Shown in pieces: positions 9,066-18,304 of a stretch of 42,030 nucleotides of DNA. The position numbers and the translations under genes are program-made. The stretch's first letter is position 1. Every line of letters begins with the position of its first letter. The DNA lies in NCBI GenBank assembly GCA_003854985.1, contig RQOG01000059.1:1-42030 (forward strand), written 5' to 3'. Below the pieces are notes generated by a model. It had not been told where the DNA came from. It did no database searches and worked only from the letters and a program-made list of their open reading frames with translations. This stretch comes from Calditrichota bacterium (GTDB lineage: Bacteria; Calditrichota; Calditrichia; Calditrichales; Calditrichaceae).

Positions 9066-9833
9066 ATGGAAAAATTATCTGTTGTTATTATTACAAAAAA
9101 CGAAGAAAATAATATCGAACGGTGCCTGCAATCGATTTCGTGGGCGGATGAAATTATTGTGCTTGATTCGCATTCAACCGATCGCACAGTGGAAATCTGC
9201 CAGAAATATAACTGCCGCACTGAACAAACAGAGTGGCTCGGCTTTGGACCGACAAAGCAAAAAGCCGTAAATATGGCTTCTAATTCCTGGATACTTTCCA
9301 TCGATGCCGATGAAGAAGTGAGCCCGGCGCTGAAAGACCGGATTCAATTGATTCTGAAAATGGATAACCTAAGACGAAAAGACGGTTACCGGCTTAAACG
9401 ACAAAGCTGGTATCTGAATAAATGGATTAAATTCTCAGGATGGAATAAGGATTATCCTTTGCGCCTTTTTAACCGCTATAAAGGCGGATTCAATAATAAA
9501 TTGGTACATGAATCGGTGCAGGTCAGAGGATCGGTCGGTAAGTTGAATGAAGTATTATATCATTATGCTTACCAGAACCTGAAAGCACATATTGATAAAA
9601 TAAAATCCTATGGAGATCTTACGGCAGGGCATAAAATAAATGAAGGGAAACGTGGTTCAGTTGCAAAAGCGCTATTACATGGTATAGTGAAATTCATTCA
9701 TATGTATGTTATTAAGGGCGGTTTTCTTGATGGGAAGATGGGCCTTGTACTTGCGATAAATTCTTCTTATGGCGTTTATTTTAAACATTTACTGCATTGG
9801 GAAAAAACATGCCTGAAAAATAAGGGGATTTAA
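9066..9833 (+). CDS. WaaE/KdtX-like LPS core glycosyltransferase (GT2)
   Basis: This 255-residue GT2 enzyme has the pattern of the LPS core beta-1,4-glucosyltransferase WaaE/KdtX family: 'SVVIITKNEENNIERCLQSI', 'WADEIIVLDSHSTDRTVEI', 'GFGPTKQKAVNMASNSWILSID' and the metal-binding 'IDADEEVS'. The middle segment 'LKRQSWYLNKWIKFSGWNKDYPLRLF' and 'VHESVQV' are also characteristic. It starts two bases after the previous stop codon, indicating translational coupling. Assignment to the family is strong, but the exact acceptor in this organism is not known. Confidence 0.85.
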   Translation: MEKLSVVIITKNEENNIERCLQSISWADEIIVLDSHSTDRTVEICQKYNCRTEQTEWLGFGPTKQKAVNMASNSWILSIDADEEVSPALKDRIQLILKMDNLRRKDGYRLKRQSWYLNKWIKFSGWNKDYPLRLFNRYKGGFNNKLVHESVQVRGSVGKLNEVLYHYAYQNLKAHIDKIKSYGDLTAGHKINEGKRGSVAKALLHGIVKFIHMYVIKGGFLDGKMGLVLAINSSYGVYFKHLLHWEKTCLKNKGI

Positions 9834-9887
9834 CGAAGTTATGCATAGGAATAAATTTATTGAATTGCCAAACCGGAGAATCCCTCT

Positions 9888-10985
9888 TTGAGAATAATGC
9901 ATATTGATCCTGTTAAGGAATGGCGCGGTGGTCAGCAACAGGTTATTTATCTGCATGAGGGACTTTTAAAACTTAATCATCAGAGTGTTCTGGTCTGTGC
10001 GCCGGATTCCGAACTGGCCGGTTATTGTCAAAAAAAAAATCTTCCGTTTTATACATTAAAAATGCGCGGTGAATGGGATATCTCAGCCATATCCGGACTA
10101 AAAAAAATAATTAAAAAAGAAAATCCGCAAATTCTGCATCTGCATTCCGCTCCGGCGGTAACGCTTGGTTTATATTTAAAATTGTTTATAAGGGCATTAA
10201 AACTTGTCGCTACCAGAAGAGTCGATTTTCCCGTAAAAAAGCCGCTGATTGGCGTATGGAAATACAGTAATCACTTTTTGGATAAAATCGTTTGCATATC
10301 GGACAATATCAAAAAAGTAATGCGGCGGGACGGCGTTCCGGTGGCAAAACTGGAGGTCATTCATAGCGGTATTGATATCGGTAAATTCGAGTTGGAGAAT
10401 CTGTCCTTTTCATTGAAAAACGAATATAAAATTCCCGCAGATCATCTAATAATCGGAACAGTCGCCGCTTTGGTGGGGCATAAAGATTATCCCAATCTGA
10501 TAAACGCAGCCGGCATTGTTTTAAAATCATTTAAAAATGTAACCTTCTGCGCCCTGGGCGATGGTCCTGATAAAAAAGACTTGCAAGGTCTTATCGATGG
10601 GCTGGGATTAAATGATAATTTTAAACTATGCGGTTTCACGAAAGATGTTACAAGTTTTCTTAAACAACTAGATATATTTGTTTTGGCTTCCCGAATGGAG
10701 GGTATGGGCACTTCCGTTCTCGATGCGGAAGCATGCGGTTTGCCGGTTGTTGCAACCAAAGCCGGAGGAATTCCTGAAATTGTAATGCACAAAAAAAACG
10801 GAATATTGGTTCCGCCTGAGAATCCTGCAGAATTAGCGGGTGCTCTGCTTGCATTAATAAATGATCAGGCATTACGTCATCAATATGGAAAGGAATCCAA
10901 AGAAGTTGTTAAAAAATTTGATAAAAAAGTTATGATTGCAAAAAATCTGGAATTATATGAGAAATTGTTAAATGGGAAAAGCTGA
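9888..10985 (+). CDS. glycosyltransferase family 4 protein (TTG start)
   Basis: The protein has 365 residues. I prefer the TTG at 9888 over the ATG at 9897 because GGAGA at 9875-9879 lies about nine bases before the TTG, and 'MRIMHIDPVKEWRGGQQQV' matches the usual GT4 N-terminus from its first residue. The donor domain has 'IGTVAALVGHKDYPNLINAA', 'FCALGDGPDKKDL' and 'VLASRMEGMGTSVLDAEACGLPVVATKAGGIPEIV', where EGMGTSVLDAEACG is the E-x7-E motif. The last 14 bases overlap the heptosyltransferase gene. It likely extends the LPS core. Confidence 0.87.
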   Translation: MRIMHIDPVKEWRGGQQQVIYLHEGLLKLNHQSVLVCAPDSELAGYCQKKNLPFYTLKMRGEWDISAISGLKKIIKKENPQILHLHSAPAVTLGLYLKLFIRALKLVATRRVDFPVKKPLIGVWKYSNHFLDKIVCISDNIKKVMRRDGVPVAKLEVIHSGIDIGKFELENLSFSLKNEYKIPADHLIIGTVAALVGHKDYPNLINAAGIVLKSFKNVTFCALGDGPDKKDLQGLIDGLGLNDNFKLCGFTKDVTSFLKQLDIFVLASRMEGMGTSVLDAEACGLPVVATKAGGIPEIVMHKKNGILVPPENPAELAGALLALINDQALRHQYGKESKEVVKKFDKKVMIAKNLELYEKLLNGKS

Positions 10986-12012
10986 TCTGGATAAATATAA
11001 AAAAATTCTTATTGTTCAGACGGCATTTCTGGGTGATGTTATTCTGATTACACCGCTTATCCGGGCAGTACACGAACTGATTCCAGCGGCCTTGATTGAT
11101 GTCTTGATAATTCCCCAAACGGTTGGCGCTCTTAAAAATAATCCACATCTGCATCAGGTACTGACTTTTGATAAACGTAAAAATAAGATTTTAGCGTTCT
11201 GGAAAATCCTTAAAATTTTGAGGAAAAACAGATATGATCTGGCTATTACGCCGCACAGCTCTTCTACCACCGCCTATTTACTTCGGCTGGCCGGAATTTC
11301 GGAACGGCTTGGATTCGACCGCTGGCATGCTTCAAAACATCTTACGCTAAAAGCACCGCATTACGATGATCGCGGCTGGCATAAAATTCAGAAAAACCTG
11401 CATCTGCTTTCTGTTTTTACGGAGCGGGAATTCAGCATGCAAACGGAATTATTTCCTTCCCGTGAAGATAAATTACAGGCTCTGCAATGGCTTTCGGAAA
11501 TCAAGTACCCGGAAAAGCCCATTATCGCTCTGGCTCCCGGTTCCGTGTGGAATACCAAACGCTGGCCGGAAGAATATTATGCCGAATTATGTCGTCTTAT
11601 TTCCAAACATGAGGTGAATTTGATTTTTATCGGCGGACCCGAAGAAAAGGACATTTGTGACCGGGTAATTCAGTCGGCAGGAATTACCGGATTGAATTTT
11701 GCCGGCCGCACAAAAATCCTTGAATCCGCCGCTTTGATTGAATTGTGCGATCTGTTGATCTGCAATGACAGCGGCGCAATGCATATCGCCAATGCGATGA
11801 AAACGGACGTCATGGCTTTTTTCGGTCCGACGGTGCCTTCAATCGGTTATTACCCCTATAGGGAAAAAGACTTTATTTTTGAACTCGATATGGACTGCCG
11901 GCCATGCAGTTCTCATGGCGGGAAAAAGTGTCCTTTAAAACATCATAATTGTATGCGGAAAATAAACCCGGAACTAGTGTATGATGCGGTAAAAACCAAA
12001 TTCTCTCTATAA
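10972..12012 (+). CDS. ADP-heptose:LPS heptosyltransferase family protein (GT9, WaaF-like)
   Basis: This 346-residue GT9 protein has 'ILIVQTAFLGDVILITPLIRA' at the N-terminus, 'IALAPGSVWNTKRWPEEYYAEL' in the middle, 'FIGGPEEKD', and 'LICNDSGAMHIANAM' followed by 'FGPTVPSIGYYPY'. These are the conserved blocks of WaaF/WaaC-type heptosyltransferases (donor-binding region D-S-G-x-M-H). The cysteine-rich segment 'CRPCSSHGGKKCPLKHHNC' near the C-terminus is also seen in WaaF homologues. It transfers L-glycero-D-manno-heptose (or a related sugar) to the inner core. It overlaps the upstream GT4 gene by 14 bases. Confidence 0.88.
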   Translation: MGKADLDKYKKILIVQTAFLGDVILITPLIRAVHELIPAALIDVLIIPQTVGALKNNPHLHQVLTFDKRKNKILAFWKILKILRKNRYDLAITPHSSSTTAYLLRLAGISERLGFDRWHASKHLTLKAPHYDDRGWHKIQKNLHLLSVFTEREFSMQTELFPSREDKLQALQWLSEIKYPEKPIIALAPGSVWNTKRWPEEYYAELCRLISKHEVNLIFIGGPEEKDICDRVIQSAGITGLNFAGRTKILESAALIELCDLLICNDSGAMHIANAMKTDVMAFFGPTVPSIGYYPYREKDFIFELDMDCRPCSSHGGKKCPLKHHNCMRKINPELVYDAVKTKFSL

Positions 12013-12100
12013 AAGTCCTGTATTGCGACATGTATTTCCGGTTGCATATCGGTCCGCATTAGAGTAAGTTTAACGCCTTTAAAATAACAATGGATGATTA

Positions 12101-13219
12101 TTGAAAAAGATTAAAATACTATTTCGGATCGGCTATGCTTACCATAAAGCGGCTTTTGATCCGGTAATAGAATTATTACTAAATAACCCTAAATATGATG
12201 TCTGGTTTTCGCTTGATATGGAAAAGAAACGTTATCTCCTGTTTGATGTTCCTTATCGTGCTCCGATAATTTCCGATTGGGAAAAACTGGGCTATCGATT
12301 CACTAAAGAAACGAAAGGATTCGATATTGTTATTGCCGGGGATACCTTACGAAACTCTGCTGATTACGGAAAAGTTATGCTCATTTTTCTTAATCACGGC
12401 ACCGGTATCAAAAACATTTTGTATCGCAATCTGCGCGATGTGCCGCACGATAAATACCAGATATTTGTGGAAGGCCGGCATCGGGTAGACTCTTTGTTAA
12501 ATTCTCCCTGGCTGGGTAAAAACGAGGTGCATTTAATCGGGTTGCCTAAATTAGATTTTTATTTTCAGGGCAGATATAATGATACGCATAGTCTTTTGCA
12601 AAAATGGGGATTGGATCCGGCAAAAAGGACGGTAATGTATGCGCCGACCTACAAACCTACCAGTATGTACAAAGTAAAAGATGATATTTTTGAACAAACA
12701 AGGGATTATAATCTGATTATCAAATTGCATCCTTACAGCTGGATGGGAAAGTACGCGTCGCACAAACAACATCGGATTTATGAACGAAGAGTAAAGAACT
12801 ATAAGCACGCGGTACTGCTTCCTTTTACGGAATATAATATTGTTCCTTATTATGCGGCTGCCGATGTAGTAATGAGCGAAGCTTCCAGCACGGTTTTTGA
12901 TTTTCTGGCCTTCAGAAAATTTGGTATCATCTTTGACTTACCAAGTGACCGTTTAAAGCATTCTGACGGTCAACCTTTGTTGGAAATTGATAACCGCGAA
13001 TTTCTGAAAGATGCCTTTGTGCATATTAATGATGGTAAGCAGATCAAAGATGCGGTTGAGAAATGTCTGAATCCTACAGAATCTATGCGGAAAAAAGCGG
13101 ATGAATACCGCGAAAGATATTTTTATGAATTAGATGGCAGGGCAGCGGAAAGATTTATTCAAAAAATGGAAGAACTGTATGAACAAGGCGGACATGAAAA
13201 CGAACCCCAAAATCAATAA
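12101..13219 (+). CDS. CDP-glycerol glycerophosphotransferase-like (TagB/TagF family) protein
   Basis: The protein has 372 residues and a TTG start at 12101. The nearby ATGs at 12090 and 12094 run into stops, and 'MKKIKILFRIGYAYHKAAFDPV' reads as a normal GT-B N-terminus. The family is recognised by 'RTVMYAPTYKPTSMYK', 'LIIKLHPYSW' and 'YYAAADVVMSEASSTVFDFLAF', the motifs around which TagF-type enzymes bind CDP-glycerol. In the family these enzymes transfer a phospho-polyol (glycerol phosphate or ribitol phosphate) from a CDP carrier to a glycan. The next gene could make a CDP-activated polyol. Together they suggest a phospho-polyol decoration of the LPS, though the real donor is unproven. 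Confidence 0.75.
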   Translation: MKKIKILFRIGYAYHKAAFDPVIELLLNNPKYDVWFSLDMEKKRYLLFDVPYRAPIISDWEKLGYRFTKETKGFDIVIAGDTLRNSADYGKVMLIFLNHGTGIKNILYRNLRDVPHDKYQIFVEGRHRVDSLLNSPWLGKNEVHLIGLPKLDFYFQGRYNDTHSLLQKWGLDPAKRTVMYAPTYKPTSMYKVKDDIFEQTRDYNLIIKLHPYSWMGKYASHKQHRIYERRVKNYKHAVLLPFTEYNIVPYYAAADVVMSEASSTVFDFLAFRKFGIIFDLPSDRLKHSDGQPLLEIDNREFLKDAFVHINDGKQIKDAVEKCLNPTESMRKKADEYRERYFYELDGRAAERFIQKMEELYEQGGHENEPQNQ

Positions 13220-13228
13220 GGAAAACAG

Positions 13229-13954
13229 ATGAAAGCCGTAATTATTGCAGCCGGAATGGGCAATCGGCTCTGGGCAAAAACTGATAAAATTCCCAAAACA
13301 TTATTACCCTATAAAAACGGCACGGTTCTTTCCACCATAATAAACAATCTCACACAGGCTGGTATTGATGAAATTATCATCGTGTTAGGTTATAACAAAA
13401 CGTATATCGAGAATTATCTAAAAGAAAACCGGGTAACCGGAAATAAAATAAGCTTTATGACAAATAGCGAATGGGAAAGAGGCAACGGTCTTTCGGTTTA
13501 TCTGACAAGAGAACTAACAAATGATGAACCATTCATGCTCAGTATGTCCGATCATATTGTACCGGTATCGGCCATCAAACGGGTAATTGAATCCAAAAAA
13601 CAAACCAATCTGCTGTTGGTAGATCCTAAAATCGATGCAATTTTTGATATTGACGATGCCACAAAAGTGCAGTTATCCGGTGAAAAAATCATCAACATTG
13701 GTAAAGAAATCAGGGATTATAATTACATTGATTGCGGTATATTTCGTTTAGACTCCCGTTTTTATCAGGCCATGGAAAATACATTAAAAGCCGGGCAGGA
13801 ATCTATCAGCGCAGCGGTGAATCAATTAGTTGCATCCGATGATATGGAAGGAATTCCGATGCAGGATGATGAATTCTGGATAGATATCGATACTCCTGAA
13901 GCCTACAAATATGCTATTGAACAAAAGGATAAACTGTTAGCCGGTTGCTGCTAA
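13229..13954 (+). CDS. sugar/polyol-phosphate nucleotidyltransferase, inositol-1-phosphate cytidylyltransferase-like
   Basis: This 241-residue protein is a single NTP-transferase Rossmann domain. The nucleotide-binding N-terminus is 'MKAVIIAAGMGNRLWAKTDKIPKTLLP'. The segments 'WERGNGLSVYL' (residues 82-92) and 'FMLSMSDHIV' (with metal-binding D108) resemble CTP:inositol-1-phosphate and CTP:phosphocholine cytidylyltransferases more than glucose-1-phosphate thymidylyl- or uridylyltransferases. The C-terminal 'DDEFWIDIDTPEAYKYA' is a family feature. It starts 10 bases after the glycerophosphotransferase-like gene, so the pair probably works together. Base and sugar specificity cannot be decided by eye. 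Confidence 0.75.
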   Translation: MKAVIIAAGMGNRLWAKTDKIPKTLLPYKNGTVLSTIINNLTQAGIDEIIIVLGYNKTYIENYLKENRVTGNKISFMTNSEWERGNGLSVYLTRELTNDEPFMLSMSDHIVPVSAIKRVIESKKQTNLLLVDPKIDAIFDIDDATKVQLSGEKIINIGKEIRDYNYIDCGIFRLDSRFYQAMENTLKAGQESISAAVNQLVASDDMEGIPMQDDEFWIDIDTPEAYKYAIEQKDKLLAGCC

Positions 13955-14173
13955 AATCAATCAGAGCGTTTTATATCGTAGTTAACGAAAACTATCAGAA
14001 AACAATCAATTTAATGCCCGATGTATTCGCTAAATCAATATAGTTTTTTTTAATCATATCTCTTTAACAGCCATTATAAATAATTAAGTATTCAAACTTC
14101 TTTCCGAAAATATACGATAGATTTAATCAGGCTTATTAATAAATAGGCTGAAATTATAAAAAAGGAATTTGAT

Positions 14174-17100
14174 ATGAAGCTTATTTCTTTCATCGGTATG
14201 ATTATCTGGATAATTTTTGCCGATGCGCTATATGCCTCCCGGCCTTATACGCCTAAAATTGAAGACCCCATTCTTGAACCATGGCGCTGGAGACATTTTT
14301 ATGAATTGGACGGTAAAGGCGTGCGCAGCATACTTGAAGATCAAAATCATACCATGTGGTTTGGCTGCGATGTAGGCGTTATCCGGTATGATGGTCTGAA
14401 CTGGGTGGAATATGATACGACAAGCGGTTTAATCTCTGTTCCCGTTATTGCTCTTCAAGCCTCTGATAATGGGAGTATCTACGCCGGTTCAGCGGGCGGA
14501 ATAAGTATCTTTAAGGAAAATCATTGGACAGCCTTATTTCCGGAAAAGCCGAATCCTGAGCTTACGATTACTAAAATCATCCAGCTTAATGATCATTCGG
14601 TTTTGGCCGCCGGGAATAAAGGATTATTTCATTTTAAAAATGAAAGATTGGAAGCGGTTTATACTGTTCCAAATCATATTACGTATTTTCAGCAACAAGC
14701 GCCGGACAGCCGGATTATTGAAATATCCGAAGATTTTCTGCAGAATAACTCCTTTCATGTTTGTGATGTATATAATAAAAACGATTCCACGCTTTGGATC
14801 GCGGTGGGCTATGATCATGGCACGTCAGGGAGGATAATAAAAGCGGTTTACTGCGATTCAACCAATAGTTTTAATATGGAGTTATTTCATAAAGAACATC
14901 CTAATAAAAAGTATTATAACGGAACAAAATTATTTATTCCTGCAAGCGGCGCGCTATGGAGCGTTACAGGGCAGGTCGATCAGAGCATTACTATTTTTAC
15001 AGATTCAACCTCCCTCGATTTATGGCTGGGTTCAAAATTCGGTGTAGATAATATTTATTCTGATGTCATTCAGATGAGAGATGGAACCATTTTTGTCGGA
15101 GGCTTAGGCCGTTTTTTTGCATTTAGAGAGGGAATATGGAAATTTTATGTTTCACCTGCCGTCCCGGTACCCACATCAAACAGAGTGCTGTTCTATGAAG
15201 ACTCCAAAGGTGATTTATGGCTGATAGGCAAGCAAAACGAAGTGTTTATGATTGAGTATACGTCGCAGAACTGGGCGACTCATAAAAATTTAAATTTTCA
15301 TGTAACCGACCATGATGGGAACCGGTGGTTTATTAACAGGGAAGGCCGGGTCATTAAAAATGTTGATGATAAATGGATATCGTATGGGCAGGAAGATGGA
15401 TTAATTTCTACACCGGTCAGAGTATTTTGTACAAGTTATGGTGAGCTCTGGGTGTCGGGAGGTCACTTATCGAATGCGGCGGTAGCCTATCTTTCAAACG
15501 GAAAATGGGTTAAAAAGATTTTTCCAAAACTCGGCTGGGGTATAGACGCGCGGTCCGTCTTTGAGGATTATTCAGGCGCTTTATGGTTTGGATGTAATAT
15601 CGATATAAAACCCGAAAAAGGGCATCAGGGCGGCATAATCAAATTTCCTGATCCCAGGCATAAAAAAGATGAATTTATCCATTATAAATTACCACAGACG
15701 GAGGTCGGCGTATACGGCATTGGCCAGTCTAAAGACGGTATAATCTGGGTAGCAGGTGTTTCCGGCTGTTATTTTGACAGCGAGCAATGGCATGCCACCC
15801 ATTTTCCAAAAGAATTTATTTATCATACGGATTGTATTTATACCAGTGAAGACAGCATTCTGTGGGTTGGATCGCGAAATTATGGTCTTTTTCGTTTCGA
15901 CGGCAGGGAATGGCGTAATTTCAACATGAGTACGGGTTTAAATAGCAATTCCGTTACCAGTATTTTTGCCGAATCGGATACCTGTGTCTGGATATCCACC
16001 TCAAAAGGTATAAGCCGTTATGACGGCTATAGCTGGACTACCGATATTTTTCCGCGTCAGTTAGATATTGTTAATGAGGGTGGCGAGATAAGAAAAAGCG
16101 GCCTTCGTAGTTTATGGATCAATAAATCTTCGCGTATTTGGAACCGTAGAGGAGAAAAGAATATTTCGGAGACGCTTTTAAATGAACAACCTTATTGGAC
16201 GGTTTACTATAAACAGGATGAACAACCACCGGAAACAGATATTGTTCGTTACGAAGAAGAAGTATCGCAGACAGGAAATACAATTATTACCTGGAGCGGA
16301 AAAGACCCCTATTCCAGAACAGCCGTTGAAAATTTACAATATTCTTATCGTATTGATGAAAATGAATGGACATCGTTTTCATCAGAAACGAGTCACTTTT
16401 TTTCAGAATTAAAATCCGGTCTGCACACACTGGAAGTCCGCGCCAGAGATATGGATTTTAATATTGATCCAACGCCGGTTAAAATAGAATTTGAGGTAAT
16501 GTATCCGATTTATCTGCGCCGCGAATTTCTTATTCCGGTCGGTTTATTAACGATGCTCAGTATATTTTTATTAGTCCGGGTTGTCCGGAAAAGCAGGCAG
16601 TTACGCCAGGCTAAAAGAGAAACCGATAATATTCTGCAAAATGTGGAAGAAGGTTTATTCCTGTTAGATAATAAATTTAATCTGGGTTCACAGTATTCGG
16701 AGTTTTTAAAGGGTGTTTTTAATGAAGAAAATATGGCTAATAAAAGTCTTATCCAGTTGCTTTCAGGCAAGATAAGTCCCGAAGAGCTGGATTCCGTGCA
16801 ATCTTATCTGAATATCATGTTCAGAAAAGATACCGACGAAAATATGCTGGAGGAATTAAATCCTTTAAGCAATATCAAGTTTGATTATGGAAAAGACCTT
16901 ACGCCCAGATATTTCTCATTCCGATTTAGAAATATTCCCGTTTTGGATAAAAACATTTTGGAGCATAACCTGATCGTAGTGGTGCAGGACATTACCGAAC
17001 AAATTAACCTGGGTAAAAAATTACAAAAAGCCCAGCAGGACGCCGACCGGAAAATGAAATGGTTGCTAAGTATCCTTCATGTTGATCCGGCTATGCTGCA

Positions 17101-18013
17101 GGAATTTATAGCCAGCGCAGATAATGAACTGGTATACGTATCGGAAATTCTGAATGCAGGAAATGTTTTGGATGATTTCAGTGCAAACATGGAGAAAATA
17201 TACCGTTCCATGCATCTGATGAAAGGTAATGCCAGCCTGCTTTCCTTAGACTTATTTGCCGAAGAAACCCATAAATACGAAGATAAAATATCCGAATTGC
17301 AGAAAAAAGAAAAACCGGGAAAGGATGATATAGAAGCGCTCAAAACCGATTTGGAATCTATAAAGGCTTCGATTGTGGAAATAACCAGTTTGCTTGACAG
17401 GATCAGTGAAATTCATAATCAGATGCGTACCAAAAGGGGTTTTGAAAAGAAATTACTGGTTCAGTCACTTAAAAATCTGATTGATGACGCATCAAAAAGC
17501 GAACATAAAAAAGTGAAGCTTAAATATGATCAGTTCAATATAGAAGAAATTCCTTACCAGAAAAGACTGTTGATTAAAGAATTTCTGATCCAGTTTATCA
17601 GAAATTCGATTGCACATGGTATCGAACTACCGAAAGACCGTAAAAAGAATAAAAAACCGGAATGCGGTGAAATTCAGATTTCCACATTTAAAAATGAAAA
17701 TGAATATGGCATTATTTACAGTGACGACGGTCGCGGTCTGCAACTGGATAAATTAAAAGAAAAAGCGTTGAAGTCGGGAAAATGGAAAAGCAGCGAAATA
17801 GAATCCTGGAGCAGAGATCAACTGGCAGAGTTAATATTTATATCTGGAATATCGACCTCTGATGCGGTAACCATTGTTTCAGGCCGCGGCGTTGGTCTGG
17901 ATATGGTTAAACACAAACTGGATCAAAATAACGGCGAAATTATTATAGATTCCAGGGAAGGGCAATATTGCCGGTTTACTGTTAAATTTACGGCAGAAGC
18001 TGAAAAGGAATAA
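14174..18013 (+). CDS. membrane sensor: periplasmic beta-propeller, Y_Y_Y domain, HPt and CheA-like histidine-kinase ATPase
   Basis: The protein has 1279 residues, with a good ribosome site (AAGGA) just upstream. An N-terminal signal sequence leads into two-component-regulator propeller repeats over about residues 30-680, seen in 'SILEDQNHTMWFGCDVGVI', 'SVFEDYSGALWFG' and 'SIFAESDTCVWISTSKGISRY'. A Y_Y_Y domain (about 700-775) and a single membrane helix (about 785-805) follow, then a PAS-like segment and a coiled coil. The cytoplasmic part has an HPt-like motif H1014-LMKGNA instead of a HisKA H-box. Its ATPase has N1144 in 'RNSIAHGIE', the DDGRGL box (1184-1189) and SGRGVGLD (1236-1243), all CheA-like. 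No receiver or DNA-binding domain is attached, so its partner must lie elsewhere. The ligand is probably a carbohydrate, by analogy with Bacteroides hybrid sensors. Confidence 0.82.
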   Translation: MKLISFIGMIIWIIFADALYASRPYTPKIEDPILEPWRWRHFYELDGKGVRSILEDQNHTMWFGCDVGVIRYDGLNWVEYDTTSGLISVPVIALQASDNGSIYAGSAGGISIFKENHWTALFPEKPNPELTITKIIQLNDHSVLAAGNKGLFHFKNERLEAVYTVPNHITYFQQQAPDSRIIEISEDFLQNNSFHVCDVYNKNDSTLWIAVGYDHGTSGRIIKAVYCDSTNSFNMELFHKEHPNKKYYNGTKLFIPASGALWSVTGQVDQSITIFTDSTSLDLWLGSKFGVDNIYSDVIQMRDGTIFVGGLGRFFAFREGIWKFYVSPAVPVPTSNRVLFYEDSKGDLWLIGKQNEVFMIEYTSQNWATHKNLNFHVTDHDGNRWFINREGRVIKNVDDKWISYGQEDGLISTPVRVFCTSYGELWVSGGHLSNAAVAYLSNGKWVKKIFPKLGWGIDARSVFEDYSGALWFGCNIDIKPEKGHQGGIIKFPDPRHKKDEFIHYKLPQTEVGVYGIGQSKDGIIWVAGVSGCYFDSEQWHATHFPKEFIYHTDCIYTSEDSILWVGSRNYGLFRFDGREWRNFNMSTGLNSNSVTSIFAESDTCVWISTSKGISRYDGYSWTTDIFPRQLDIVNEGGEIRKSGLRSLWINKSSRIWNRRGEKNISETLLNEQPYWTVYYKQDEQPPETDIVRYEEEVSQTGNTIITWSGKDPYSRTAVENLQYSYRIDENEWTSFSSETSHFFSELKSGLHTLEVRARDMDFNIDPTPVKIEFEVMYPIYLRREFLIPVGLLTMLSIFLLVRVVRKSRQLRQAKRETDNILQNVEEGLFLLDNKFNLGSQYSEFLKGVFNEENMANKSLIQLLSGKISPEELDSVQSYLNIMFRKDTDENMLEELNPLSNIKFDYGKDLTPRYFSFRFRNIPVLDKNILEHNLIVVVQDITEQINLGKKLQKAQQDADRKMKWLLSILHVDPAMLQEFIASADNELVYVSEILNAGNVLDDFSANMEKIYRSMHLMKGNASLLSLDLFAEETHKYEDKISELQKKEKPGKDDIEALKTDLESIKASIVEITSLLDRISEIHNQMRTKRGFEKKLLVQSLKNLIDDASKSEHKKVKLKYDQFNIEEIPYQKRLLIKEFLIQFIRNSIAHGIELPKDRKKNKKPECGEIQISTFKNENEYGIIYSDDGRGLQLDKLKEKALKSGKWKSSEIESWSRDQLAELIFISGISTSDAVTIVSGRGVGLDMVKHKLDQNNGEIIIDSREGQYCRFTVKFTAEAEKE

Positions 18014-18304
18014 TTAATTCGCAGATTTATTTCATGTAATTCTTTGCTGATTACAAAAGCGGTTTAATATTGACGTTATATAGCCGTGCAAACTATTATA
18101 ACTATAAATATAATTGACCGCTTGGATTTTTATTCTATAAATCTTCTAAAAATATAGCCACTGGAATCAAACATTAAAAAATTGTAACTTCACACCCTTA
18201 AAATCAATTCGGGATATAAATACAATGGCAGTGATTTTTTAAAGAAGACTGTTATATACCTTAATTAATCCAAATATACTAATCGAAAGAAGGATAAAAC
18301 AGAT

